Shown piece by piece: positions 24,201 through 35,878 of a stretch of 64,000 bases of DNA. The notes beneath the pieces were generated by a model, which saw only the letters and a list, made by a program, of their open reading frames with translations, was not told where the DNA came from and ran no database searches. A program made the translations under genes and the position numbers. The stretch is taken from the NCBI GenBank assembly GCA_015832175.1, contig WJXW01000005.1:992001-1056000 (forward strand). The letters are read 5' to 3'. How positions within the stretch are numbered: position 1 is the first letter of the stretch; each line of letters opens with the position of its first letter. Source of the stretch: Paraphaeosphaeria minitans. Lineage: Eukaryota; Ascomycota; Dothideomycetes; Pleosporales; Didymosphaeriaceae.

Positions 24201-25658
24201 ACCATAAGAATATCGCAGCTTCCGGCTCAGACCCACTACGGTCATCTTGGATGGGCTGCACGCAAGATGCCCATGGACTCCGAGATCCATGCATTTTCGT
24301 ACCATCCTAGAGGGTTATACGTCATCGGAACCGGCCAGCAAGAAGAGTATATGCTGCAAGACGATACTTATCACTACGAGTGGAAGCCTGAAGGTGCATA
24401 CACTTAATCGCATAACCAAAAACCCACAAGTTAACCAAGACCAGACATAACCTTCAAGCCCCACGTCGAAACCGGTATCCTCAAAGTCATTGACGAACAG
24501 ACCTGGTCCGTTATCGATACCCACGTGCTGGACCCGCAAGAAGTCATCCTCTGCATCAAGACCCTCAATCTCGAGGTCTCCGAAATAACACACGAGCGCA
24601 AACAACTCATCGCGGTCGGGACAGCCACCATCCACGGCGAGGACCTAGCGACCAAGGGATGCATCCGCATCTTCGAAGTCATCACCGTGGTGCCCGAGCC
24701 CACCCGCCCAGAGACGAACAGGCGGCTGCGCCTCATCGTCAAAGACGAGGTCAAAGGCGCCGTATCCGCCGTCTCGGAGCTCGGCACGCAAGGCTTCCTG
24801 ATCATGGCGCAGGGCCAGAAGTGCATGGTCCGCGGGCTCAAAGAGGACGGCACGCTGCTCCCCGTCGCATTCATGGACATGCAGTGCTACGTGACGTTTC
24901 TCAAGACGCTGCCGGGCACAGGCATGCTCATGATGGGCGACGCCTTCAAGGGCCTTTGGTTCACGGGCTACACCGAAGAACCCTACAAGATGCTCCTCTT
25001 CGGCCGCTCCAAGAACCACCTCGAGGCCCTCACCGGCGACTTCCTGCCCCACACCCCCTCCAAATCCCTCGCCCTCCTCGTCGCAGACGCAGACAGCAAC
25101 ATCCACGTCCTCGCCTTCGACCCGGAAAACCCAAAGTCCCTCTCCGGCCTGCGCCTCACGCACCGCAGCACGTTCCACACGGGCCACTTCCCCGCGACGA
25201 CGCACCTGCTGACGTCCGCCCTCGCGATGCCCACGGCGCCGAGCTCGACGTTCGACAACCCCGCCGACGAGGACGCGGCGCCGGCGAGCCAGGAGGAGGA
25301 GTCGACGCGCCAGGTCCTGCACACCAGCCAGTCCGGCACCCTGGCGCTCATCACGCCCCTCAGCGAGGCTACGTACCGCCGTCTGTCCAGCCTGACGACG
25401 TACCTCGCGAACACGCTCGACTCGGCGTGCGGGCTGAATCCCAAGGCGTGGCGCGTGGGCGGCGGGGAGGTCGGCGAGGGCGCCAAGGGCGGCATGGTGG
25501 ATGGCAACCTGGTGATGCGGTGGGGCGAGCTGGGGTACGCGAAGCAGCGGGAGGGGCTGGGGAAGCTGGGCGGGGAGGGCGAGGAGTGGGTGTTTGAGGG
25601 GGAGCGGGACGTGCTAGGGGGATGGGGGATTTTTGGGCGGAGGGGCGGGGCGATGTGA
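21202..25658 (+). CDS. CFT1: CFT1/CPSF160 pre-mRNA cleavage and polyadenylation subunit
   Basis: Six exons: 21202-23203, 23256-23524, 23572-23745, 23792-24151, 24198-24393 and 24445-25658 (introns 46-52 bp), giving 1404 aa, the normal family length. The start [13 protein letters not shown] is the conserved CFT1 N-terminus; a frame open to 21178 has no earlier ATG. The N-terminal half is the MMS1/CPSF160 beta-propeller region, with an acidic insert ([14 protein letters not shown], about residues 460-480). The C-terminal CPSF_A region lies in the last exon (LLRVLN-type propeller text such as [10 protein letters not shown] and [17 protein letters not shown]). CFT1 binds RNA near the AAUAAA-like signal and scaffolds the cleavage and polyadenylation factor in the nucleus. 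The last 900 bases are markedly GC-rich, which makes long but meaningless open frames on the other strand. Confidence 0.96.
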
Positions 25659-26505
25659 CGTGACGACGAGCCCGGTTACGGTAGAGAGCGTTTCATAGGC
25701 CAACTCAGTGATTTCTTGGACTCGTGGCCTGGGCCCCTTTGTTCAGTGCTGTACGTCTCACGAGTGACAGGACGAAAGGACACAAGCAAGGCTGCGCTGT
25801 GCATTATGTACTGATCGTATTAACTAGCTACAGCAGACGCATCCACCATCACTAGATACAGCCTACATGTACACTTCACCTCTCCATCTCGAGTCACCTT
25901 CACCATCGCCCCTTCCGCATTCACCCCGCCTCCCCACACCCATTACGCCTTCCCTCCATCGGGTGTACACATTAGCTGTACAGCCGTGAAGCACTACACT
26001 TCCGGCACGTCAAACAAAAAGGAAAGGGACAGTAGTGAAAGAGCTTAACCGCTGTATCAGCGGTAGTGGTATCAAGTAACAAAAAATCCGAAAAGAAAAA
26101 CAAGCTTTACAGCTCCGCACGTGCTGCACTGCCACTTCAGCCGCCAGCATACCTCTCTTCGGTCCCGATAGCCAAGCCAATTCCAGGTGTCGGAAGAAGC
26201 GATGGGAACCCGCAAGCCATGCTGTTGATTTAAGGCTCAATTGAAGCGAGGCAAACAAACTATCAACGCCGGCCATGCAAGATAAAGAGTTATCGTGTTA
26301 AAAGTGATGCGTCGGAATGGTCGTGCTCATCCGAACAAACCGTTCCGGGGGAAGGATCGACAAGAAGCGAAGGGTGATAACCGGATATCCGAGTGCTCTG
26401 TGGAAATCCGTTTGGTGATGAGTCCCGACGTTGCGATAGCATTGACGTTCGGTACCAGTAGACAGTATGATGTTCTTTTATTGCTGCATATTAGGTGAGG
26501 ACCAT
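25659..26505. other. Convergent intergenic region CFT1 / RAX2
   Basis: 3' regions of two convergent genes. A 7-bp perfect hairpin (ACCGCTG-tat-CAGCGGT) lies at 26048-26064. No gene seen. Confidence 0.5.
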
Positions 26506-29500
26506 TCAAACTGTCGGTGCCTGGGGTCCTCGAAGCGTGCCAAAGAGCTCTTGGGGTGGGATCCGACTTTGGTTGCCAACGCGGTCTGTGAACGAGGTGG
26601 GAGCTGGGGAATATCCAGCTGCCCTCTTGCGGTACCATTCGATGAGGATACCGACCACCACCAGAAAAAAGGTAAGCGCGAGTGCGATAGCGAGCGCAAT
26701 GAGGACGATGAAACCAAGAGCTAGATGCTTGCCTGTATTGAGTTAGTCAATGCGTCAAAATGAATGAGTTGTTGTCTTACGTCCTCCCTGGAAGAAATCT
26801 TCGTGTTCTGCCACTACCTTCGACAAGCTACCCGACGCGCCTCCCTTTGCAGAAGCGAGCAGGAAGGGCGTCAAGGTGGTGCCGTTGAAGAGAGCCGCCG
26901 AAGCGACACCAAAGCCTGTGATGTTGACTTGACCCAAGATCAATAGATCTTGGTTCTGATCAATCAGATCGGACTTTTGATGGTCCTGGATCAAAGGAAG
27001 AGCCTGTAGACCTTGGATTTTGGTACCGGAACCGAGCAACTTGTCGTCCACGGCAACCCATTTGCTTCCATCGAAACGCTGCAGGTAAGTGTTGCCGTCA
27101 CTCGTTTTACCGGCAGCCCACATCTGAGACCCATCCAGGTTGGCGGGACAAAGGGTATCTACGGTCCCAGGAAGATCGCCAGCTCCTGCAACTTCCTGGA
27201 ATTGACTGTCCGTGGAGTCGAACGTAAATAACTTGGTCTGGTTGTTGCCAACGGTGAGGTTACCTGCGACCAGTGCCTTGGTGTCCGATACCCATAAAAA
27301 GTTTGTTACAACACCAGAGATGTCGGCGCCAGGAGTGTTCCATTGGTTACGGTTGTTGTCCCAAACACAGAGAGCTGGGCAGCTCAACGCTCCAGCAGAA
27401 TCGAATTGACCTCCTACGTATACGTTTTGAGAGTTGCGCCTGGCGGCAATGACGTTGACGGTAACATTGGTGCCTTGGAGCGCAGGTGGCTGGCTGGCTT
27501 GGAACTTGTTATTAGCAAGATCGTACGCTACGACTCCAGCGACTGTGTCATTTCCGACCTGACCAGTGACCATGCCGCCGGCGAAGAGAACATCGCCGAG
27601 CAGACTGAGAGCCCCAAAAGTCGAATTTGAATCCACCTCGTCACCAAATCCCGTAATTTCATTGTTGCTGTCGATAACGACAACATTTGTGATGTTCTTG
27701 CCGTCTTTGTCCGTTGCGGCAAAGTGACCAGCGAGGATCGTCTTGTCGATGGTGTTGCCGTTCTTGTGAAACAGAGCGGTCAAGATTCCGGTGTTGTTGA
27801 CATCCTGGCCCGCGGTCAGAGCTCGCTTGCGTAGCGACGCTTGTTGCTGTTGCTGAATGTTGATCTTGATTCCAAGGCTGCTCAAGGTGCCATTGCTATT
27901 CAGGGTGGCGGCGCCGCTTGCACCCAGACCTTGCGAGGAGATTTGGCCGGCATAGAACCGGTCAGTATCGTTCAATCCAACAAATGCTGTAATACTGCCT
28001 GAGACTGCCATGGTGGAAAGGTCCAGATTCTGCAACCAGTTGTTCTGAGATGGTACCCATAGAGCAAATCCGTCCGCAGCAAAGGATGGGTTGTTGCCGA
28101 ACGCGCGAACATTCTCAAAGTTACCGGTTATGGCAAGAAAATCTTCGGTCGCGTTACCCGTAATGTTGGAGATAGGAACGATGGACGTGACGATGCCGTC
28201 AACACCAGCACCAAGAGCTTGCCACTTGTCATCCGAATAAGCAGCAACTCGACCTAGGTTGCCATTGCTATTGTCTTGGGTGTTGGTGAAGTTGCCACCG
28301 ACATAAAGCACGGATCCGCCTGGGTATATGGTGACCACTTGGTCGTTGAGGCCTTTACCGCTGAGCGCTGTAGGCCCGCTATCATCTACGGCAAAGATGT
28401 AGTTCAGGCCGTCCCCATTTGTGAAGTTCCCGCCGACAAATAGTCGTTTACCCTGTGTTACTAAAGCATTGACAATGGCCGTGCTTTGCGGATTGAGACT
28501 CGAACCAGCTTTGTCAATGGTCGAAGCGGTGAAGTTCGTACTGATAATATGCTCCTTGGGATTGTACTCGAAGAGACCGTTTAGTTCAGTGCCATTGTCC
28601 TGTGCCGTGCGGATCTCGAAGCGCACTCGTTGAGCGACGACAGTCAACACATTGGTTCCAGGATTTTGACCAGCAACAGGAGCCAATGTGATTTCGGGCC
28701 GGAAACCATTGGTTACGTCGACATGGCCATTGTAGATTTCGTCGTACTTGTCGAAATCATTCGTTTGGGCGATTACAGTGCTGGACGGGCGAGCGCCGGT
28801 TTCCATGAGGCCAGTGATGTTGACCCTGCCGCGAGTGTCGCAAGTTCCGTCGCCCTGGCAGCCAGGAGTGTACATCTTGATCGTGTAGTTACCAGACTGC
28901 GGAACATCTGGTCGGAAGACAACGTAGGTTGAGTCCGGTGAGTAACTAGCTGTGTCGAGAGTCGCAGTGAGGTACTTCGAAGTACTATCATGCGAAGGTG
29001 TAGACTGCCACTCGCCCACAGCGGTCGCTTGGCCACCACTAGTAGCACCTCCGCATTTCGGCGCGTTGAACTCTTGAATGGCATAAGCGTAGATTTCTGC
29101 GCAGGTTAGAGAGGCAAGCGGTGTGGAGTGCGATTCAACACTTACCAGTCTGAAATAGTTCGATCCCATTCAGACCTCCACCATTGCCGTACCAATCGGA
29201 AATGTCAATACGAAACGAGTTCATGCCTACCACGTTCACGAAGTCGAATACTTGAGCACTTGTGTTTCCCTGTGGCAAGGGGCATCTGGCGTCGCAGAAC
29301 TTGCGCTCTCCGGAGCTAGGATCATTGTAGGTCAAGTTCATGATGCCGCCATCTGGCAGAGCCGTATAGCGGAATTCCTTGGTCCCGCGGCCCTCAAAAT
29401 CGGTGTTGTGCAATTGAAGTTGAGTGGGCTGAAATCCGAAGCCAAAATCAGCTTTCCAAAAACCAGGACTGGTGTCTGCCAGGAGCCATGTAGAGTTGGA

Positions 29501-30307
29501 ACCTTGTGTTTTGGTGTCGTCCTTGCAAACGATGACCTTGGGGTCCGTGAAGCCTTGTAGTCCTGAGCTCGTCTGGGCAGTTATTGTGGCAGATCCGATA
29601 GGCAACGACTGGGTGTTGTTTTTTGCGGTGCCATTCCCGGTCAGATCGACGCCTTTCAGATTCTGGAACTGGCCACCAAAGACAACGGTGTCGTTTGGGC
29701 CCTGAACGATGGAATGCACAATCCCATCAAAGCCTTTGAACGGCAGGACCGACCAAGTATTGTCCGCCTTCCAGATGATAGCATTGCTGTAGTTGGCGCC
29801 GCCATCGATAGAGCCTCCGACATAGACTTGTTGGCGGTCGTCGTCGCAAAGCAGAGCGTTAACCTGGCCAGTCAAACCGGTCGTGGCCGTCACGTCTCCG
29901 GTATTGGCGTCGATGAGCGCAATGCCGCCTGGGGTAGATTCGCCGTCAACGCTGGTGAAGTTGCCGCCTACCACGATAGCGTCTGTATCGCCGACCTGGT
30001 AGTGGCACATGGCCCTGACTTCGCCGTCCGTCTTTTGGATCTTAGCAAACAGGCCATTCGGAAAGCGCGAGTAGAGGCCATTGGTCGCGGCGTCCTGGTT
30101 CTGTCCTTCGTATTCGTAGAGCGATATCGCGTCGAAGTCGCCGGCGAGGGCGACGCGGCCCAGTCGCGCGATGTCTATATTAGGGGCAGGTACGGGTTTG
30201 AAAGTGAAAGCGGTGGTTTGCGATGTGAAGTCGGGCGAGGCCAGGAGCAGCGAGAGGGCGAGCTTGCCGGCGCGCGAGGCCAGCAGCGAGGAGAACGGGT
30301 CCCTCAT
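26506..30307 (-). CDS. RAX2: RAX2-like cortical cell-polarity marker
   Basis: Three exons, 30307-29146, 29096-26781 and 26732-26506 (introns 49 and 48 bp), giving 1234 aa. An N-terminal signal sequence (LALSLLLAS) leads into a huge extracytosolic part of repeated beta-propeller-like blades (VGGNFTS, VYVGGSIDG, FVGGNFTNG, VYVGGQFDS) with many N-x-T/S glycosylation sites. A short poly-Gln run followed by a dibasic stretch (LRKRAL) lies near residue 800 and could be a Kex2-type cut site. The last exon encodes the single membrane segment (FIVLIALAIALALTFFLVVV) and a tail of about 45 aa. Rax2 marks cell ends and with Rax1 directs bud-site or hyphal-tip polarity. The small last exon is easily missed but is needed for the membrane anchor. 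Confidence 0.93.
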
Positions 30308-32503
30308 GGCCAGCGGGCGACGACAGCTCGGGTTGGAGCGTGTCGAAAGAATAAGCGGGTGTTGGTGGGGAGAGCGTGGTCAGCAAGCGCGTGTGGCGAC
30401 CACCATGGCCGAGGGGAAGATGGTCGGGACTGGCGTTGCTGAGGCAGGTGCTGCTGTCCTGGAACGGTTTGCGGTGGGCTCCTTCCGATTGGCGGTGCGA
30501 AGGCTTGCTTGGACGGGCCAAAGCCAAAGCGAGCCGGCAACGTCAGGCAGGTGGGCGGTGGGCGGTGGGCGGCGGTGCTCGGATTATGGCGATTTGCTCG
30601 CCGTGGCGGGGTCTGAAACGAATGACTGTGGGTGAGAATTGATGCTGAAGGGAGAGGTGAGGGAGCGCGGGCGGGCGGGCGGACGTTGCAGGAGGAGCAG
30701 GAGCAGGAGCAGGAGCAGGAGAGCTTACCGGGCTACTAGTCTACCTAGTCTAGCAGAACAGTGCTGGGGTGCGCGTCGGTGTCGGGCTGTGGTCTCTGTC
30801 TAGAAATTGGGCGGACCTCGCGATTGCCCCAGTGACCAATGGAATGAGGGTCAGCGCCGCAGTCAAGGTGCGCTAAAAAGCTTGTCTCGCGCGGAACACG
30901 CCAACGGACACGCAGTCCAGTGCACGTCGAGTGTCGAAGAAAGACAATTCTCGAATGCGCACGGCAAGCCAATTCTCCAACGTGCAGGGCTGTCGATTCT
31001 CCAACGCGCAGGGCAAGTTGCAGTCGGTCATGCCCACGGGATGGTGGACGAGAGCGCCTGGAGGTCGTCTCACCGTCGTCGCACAGGGTTGGCTGACGAT
31101 GCAGGTCCCAGGCTTGCTGCCGCTTTCACCCACGCGCCAATTGTCCTCGACTGCGACCGGGAGCACCCCCACCGTGGCTGGGGCGACACCAAGCCCACGA
31201 CACACGACGGGGAACATAAGGCCTTCATCGTCGCCTCACCGCTGCTGCTGCTGCTGCTGCTGCTGCTCCCTTGCGTCCGGCCGTCCTGGCCTTCTCGTCG
31301 CCCGAGCCTGCCAGCACGCCGTTGTCGCGTTGAGCTTGAAGCGCCTATGTTGTGGCAGTCACCAGTGGGACTGGAGAAAGACCCACAGTCGCCTCCCAGA
31401 ACGCCATACAGAGTCACACGAGACCGGAAGTGAAGCACTTGTCTCTGAAGCACACTCTTGCGCCTCTGCACCCTTTCCCCTCCCTCGCGGCGTGCACCCG
31501 AGACAATCCACGAGCACACCTCCCACTCCTTGCCAACTGTCGCACCCCTCGCCGTGTCCTGAGGCCTCAGCATCGTGTCACTTCCCGCCTCACCACGACT
31601 TGTTCCTCCACCTATCCACCTATCCACCCCAGCTTTCGGTGTCTTGCCGTAGCTCGTCTACCTACCTACATGCTTGACCCTCACCTCCGTCTCCACTGTG
31701 ACACTCCACTATGACCATCGGTGGTCTGGCCATTGCCATCTGCCCATCGCCTCCAAGAACCATGCGTCACCGCATCTGCGAATCCCCCTGCACGACACCT
31801 CCGACCGTCGTTTCACAGCCCCCTGCCCGTTTTGACATGCACCCCTTGAGACAGTGCTACGCCCGAACAAGCCCGCTTCCCACTTTGCGCATGCATCCCA
31901 TTCGTCTCCACGCCTGGTCCAAGTTGCTGGTCAAGGACGCTGGTATCCATTGTGTTGACTTGACAGCGCTGCTTAATCGGAGCCTACCTATAACAGTAGT
32001 TGGTGAGCGCTTGTCGCATGAGCCCTCGCTGCGTCGTCGTCGTCGTCGTCGTCTTGCGTCTAAATAGGGAATCCCAAACAGAAGATGTGGAAACCGCGGC
32101 CCACGCAGAACCTCAAAAAGCAGGTACGACCGGACCCGCCGTAAACCCGATGAGAACATCCCTCGCCGGAAATGGCTGGTGTCGTGCAGATACTCCGCCA
32201 CCTCAACGTGGCCTAGCTTGCCTTGTACGGGAACATCGAACTTCGCGGCGGCTGGTGTGATACAGGCACGGGGCGGCTGGGCAGAGTGCCACAGAGACAT
32301 TGAAGAGAGTTCGTGGATTACATTATGTCGCACTCATTGCTGAGTGGGGTCGTACCTACCTAGGTACCATCTAACATGGATATCGCCAAAATCCTTGCTT
32401 GCGTCCAATCTATGCCAACGCCGCGCTGATGCAGTACAGTAAGAGAAGAAAAACATTTGCTTCGACTCCTCTCCGACTTGCCTCTTCGAGTCAAGTTTAC
32501 GTC
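30308..32503. other. Long intergenic region with simple repeats
   Basis: Upstream of RAX2 and downstream of the MFS gene. It holds G-rich GGGCGGT repeats (about 30550-30575), a GGAGCA hexamer run (about 30688-30722), a CTG run (31241-31267) and a TCG run (about 32031-32055). Short imperfect repeats of TTCTCCAACGCGCAGGGC lie near 30960-31015. Long open frames here follow the GC-rich repeats and show no protein character. A palindromic TACCTAGGTA word lies at about 32350-32370. Confidence 0.55.
31241..31267 (+). repeat. CTG trinucleotide microsatellite
   Basis: Nine uninterrupted GCT units, non-coding as far as can be judged. Confidence 0.9.
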
Positions 32504-34297
32504 TCACTGCGCCTGAGCCTCCTGCTCGACATCCTGGCTCTTCCTCTTCTCCTTGAAACCCTGCTCGGTCTCGAGTGCGGCGTCCAGAGAGTACGCCTTG
32601 ATCCAGAAGTTCGCGACGAATGCCACGAACGCGAACACCGTCATGACGATCCATACATACCTGAGCCCCTCGGTGTAGGACTCGCGAAGTTGCAGCTTCA
32701 TCGGCGAGTCGGCAGGGAGATTCTTGATGATCTCCACGAGGCCCGCTGCGTCCTTGCTGTACTCGGCTGCTTTGTCTGCGAGTAGAGGGTACGTGAGCAT
32801 CTTCTTCTTGGCCTGGTTCTGGAAGATGACACCGCCGATGGCAACACCAAGTGTCTGGCCAAAGGCGCGCAGGAAGGAGAACATGTTGGCAGCGTAGGCC
32901 TGGTCCGCGTTGGTCGCAGACGCTTGCACGGCTATCGCCATGCTGGCAAAAAGCATGCCAGCACCTGTTCCACCCACCAAGTTCAAAAAGATCCAGGCCA
33001 CCGTCTTCGTGTCCGTCTTGAGGTAGACAAGCAGTCCGTTTCCAAAGGTTGCGAGAAACCAACCGATCCACGTTATCGTGCGGTAGTTGCCTGTCTTTGC
33101 GATGAGGAACCCCGCAACACCCGCGGCCGGCGCTACTGTGAAAGTCCACGGGAAGATGGCAACGCCAGACATGATCGGTGACATCCCCTTGACTGCCTGG
33201 AAGTAGAGCGGAAGGTAGTAGAGTACGGACCAGAGGATGATACCGTGGATGACGGCGGAGAAGTAAGTGATGGCAGCCGTGCGATTCTTGAAAACACTAG
33301 TACGGATAAGAGGCTCTGCGGCGAAGTATTCTTGGTGCACGATGAAGCCGGCCATTCCGAATGCGCAGAGGATCAACGGCACCAGGGTTCTCCAGCTATC
33401 CCAAGGGTATTGAACTCCACCCCAGGTGATGGGGATCAAGAAGCCGGTTGTCGAACTGAGGAACAGGAACATGCCGAGCCAGTCTACGCGCCGAAGCTTT
33501 GCGAGGAAGGAACTCGTCTTGTAGTTGAGTTGCAAGAAGATGGTAATGAGCAAACCTCCCAAAAAGATGAAAGGAAGATTGATCCAAAAGACCCATCGCC
33601 ATGAGACGCTTTGGGAGAAGGCGCCACCTGGAATTCGTCAGCGAAGAGCACCAAATGCCATAGAACTACTCACCCAACAAGGGACCAGCGACCGTGCCGA
33701 TAGACCACATGGCACTGAACATGGAGAACCATTTGCCTCGTTCCCTCAGGGGCACCATATCGGTGACCACGATCTCAGTCAAGCAGATGATGCCTCCACC
33801 ACCGATACCCTGGATGCTCCGCCCAACCAGAATGACGGTGAAGTTGTTGGCCACCGCAGCAACGATGGCTCCGGCAAGGAAGAACACCAGACTCAGGTAG
33901 ATTAAGGGCTTTCGGCCAAAGATGTGAGAGAAGGAGCCGATGATGGGCTGGAACACGGTCGAGGTGAGGAGGAACGACGTTCCGCTCCAGAAGGCTTCGA
34001 TAGCGGAGCCACCAAGGGCTCTTGCCATGACCTGGTCTTGTCAGTCTCGTCAGAAGCGTAAGTGAAGAGGCGGCGTACCGGGAGGGCGACTGAGAGTGAA
34101 GTCGCGTCAAGAGCAGACATCAAAACGATGACGCACAAGCTGCCAAAGGCAGCGATGAATCTCCATCCCGGGTTGAATGCTTCCGGGTCTGTAGAGGATG
34201 CCGATTTCTGCGATATCGAGCCCTCGCTGGGTGTTGATGGTAAGGTCTCTTTAGCAGGTTCATTGGTTAAGCCGCCAGTTTTGTTGGGGGCCGACAT
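32504..34297 (-). CDS. MFS drug efflux pump, 14-spanner DHA2-type
   Basis: Three exons, 34297-34079, 34031-33674 and 33627-32504 (introns 47 and 46 bp), giving 566 aa. An ATG at 34297 (MSAPNKTGG) is preferred; a frame open to 34348 lacks a better start. After a Ser/Thr-rich cytosolic N-terminus of about 50 aa, 14 hydrophobic segments can be counted. Motifs are LDATSLSVALP (the D1 motif of 14-spanner pumps), GSFSHIFGRKPLI (motif A) and GPLLGG (motif C, typical of proton antiporters that export substrate). The tail ends with Glu/Lys/Gln-rich text. Relatives export toxins, azoles or other xenobiotics at the plasma membrane. The substrate is unknown and no biosynthetic genes lie next to it. Confidence 0.9.
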
Positions 34298-35878
34298 CTT
34301 GATCGATGTCTGCCAGGGATGTCGTGAGTCGAATGGTTCCAACAGCAATACCTACAGATCAGAGGCCAGAATGTCGTTGTTGACCAATCGAATGTCGCTT
34401 TTGCAGATGAATGTATATTTAAAGCTGCGATGATTGTATTTCCAGAGACGAACACCCTCCTTACATATACTCCCACCACGAAAGCCATAAAACCCATCTG
34501 ACCCTGTCCGCAAGCCACATTCTCGCGTCGGCGCAACTTCTGATGGACGCGGCCCGACGAGTTGGCCGTATTCTCCGTACGTGTCGCTCCCACACAAATG
34601 CACGGGACTAGTGACGGTGAACGGCAGGTATTGGTGTTAGTCAGGTAGGGCGGGAACGGGCGAACCTGTCGCGATGGGGGACTAGGTGCGGGTGTACCTA
34701 GGGCTGAGCGGAGGGATGTTAGGCCGAGCGCCCGTGGTTTCCTAGCATCACAGCGGCCGTAACCCGATTCGCGCACGGTTTCCTCCGTTCACACTGCAGG
34801 TACGGTAGACTACGGCGCTGGCAAGCACACAGAGCCTTGTTCACTACCTATCTAACAGCCATCTAAATCTTTAAGATAAATCTTCTAAATTTGTATAGTT
34901 AATGTTTTCTCAAAAGGTGGGTAGGTAGATACCTAGACTATCTCGCGTATGCCGTGATGCGCTTGCGCAGGCAGCAGTCGTGAAGACTGGTGTGGACTGC
35001 CACAGAATCACATGCACTTCGGCCGTGATCCTAGAAGAATCTGGGTCGGAACTTGGCAGAACCATGAATCCAACGGCGCCTGTTGCATCCATGTGATAAG
35101 GATGGCACGTCGTTGAAGTTGATGCGGCTGCAAGATCGTGAGTTGGGTCAGTGGACGGGTTGCTGCTTGGCATCGCTGAAAGCGGCCGATGGTCCGCCAA
35201 CACCATTCATGAGGTAACCTGGTCTCAGTTATCTGTTTCCCATATTCTTCTACGACGCAGCGCAAGTAGCGAGTACAATGAATGTACTAGGTACTCGCAC
35301 GAAGCTGGTGGCTCGTCCCTATGACGTACCTACTAAGTACCTCAGGAATTAGGTAGGTACAGCACAAGCACGCTTTTGTGGGCAACACTGGAAGAATTGG
35401 AGCGTCGCATAGTTTTACCATTATCTCAAGGTCTGCGCTCCTTTCACAGCTCTACGCATTGAAGCTTGTTACCCACCTAGGCGAGCAGCAGAAGTCAAAA
35501 TGTTCAGACGCAATGGCTGCTGCCCGTCGAAATGCCTCCATTACGATGTATACATCGTATACCTATACGCCCGAAAACCCATACCAATCATTTTACAACT
35601 TCCTGAGCCAGCAGCATAGCACTTCTCAAGAGTTTTCACGGAAAATATCATCACGATCATCGACTACCTAAAAAGTAGTGTTTCGCATGTCTCCAAAACC
35701 ACAAGGCGAGCGCTGCATGCGTACGTAGGTCACTTAACATTCCTTAAAGAGAAATCCACCATCCTGTCTTTGTTCAGCCACAGGAATTCTGCCACCATCG
35801 CCGCTTACGACGACAATCACGTGCAGCTTCCTTTTCCTTTGTGTACATCGATCTTCTAGAAGGTCTTCACGATGAGGC
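34298..35878. other. Divergent intergenic region rich in TACCTA/TAGGTA words
   Basis: About 1.6 kb between divergent genes. It includes an AT-rich patch (about 34858-34905) and several palindromic GTACCTA/TAGGTAC words (34915-34940, 35280-35365). No gene seen. Confidence 0.55.

Noticed and set aside
24645..25597. Long open frames on both other readings of the CFT1 3' end (225 and 312 codons)
   Set aside because: They follow from the high GC content of the true CFT1 exon; their text is Arg/Pro/His- or Gly/Glu-rich with no family likeness.
30931..31677. 248-codon plus-strand frame upstream of RAX2
   Set aside because: It lies over simple repeats, includes a poly-Cys run from the CTG microsatellite and has no recognisable domain.
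4136..34297. Possible secondary-metabolite cluster (MBOAT acyltransferase plus MFS pump)
   Set aside because: They are about 27 kb apart with housekeeping genes between and no backbone synthase, regulator or oxidase.
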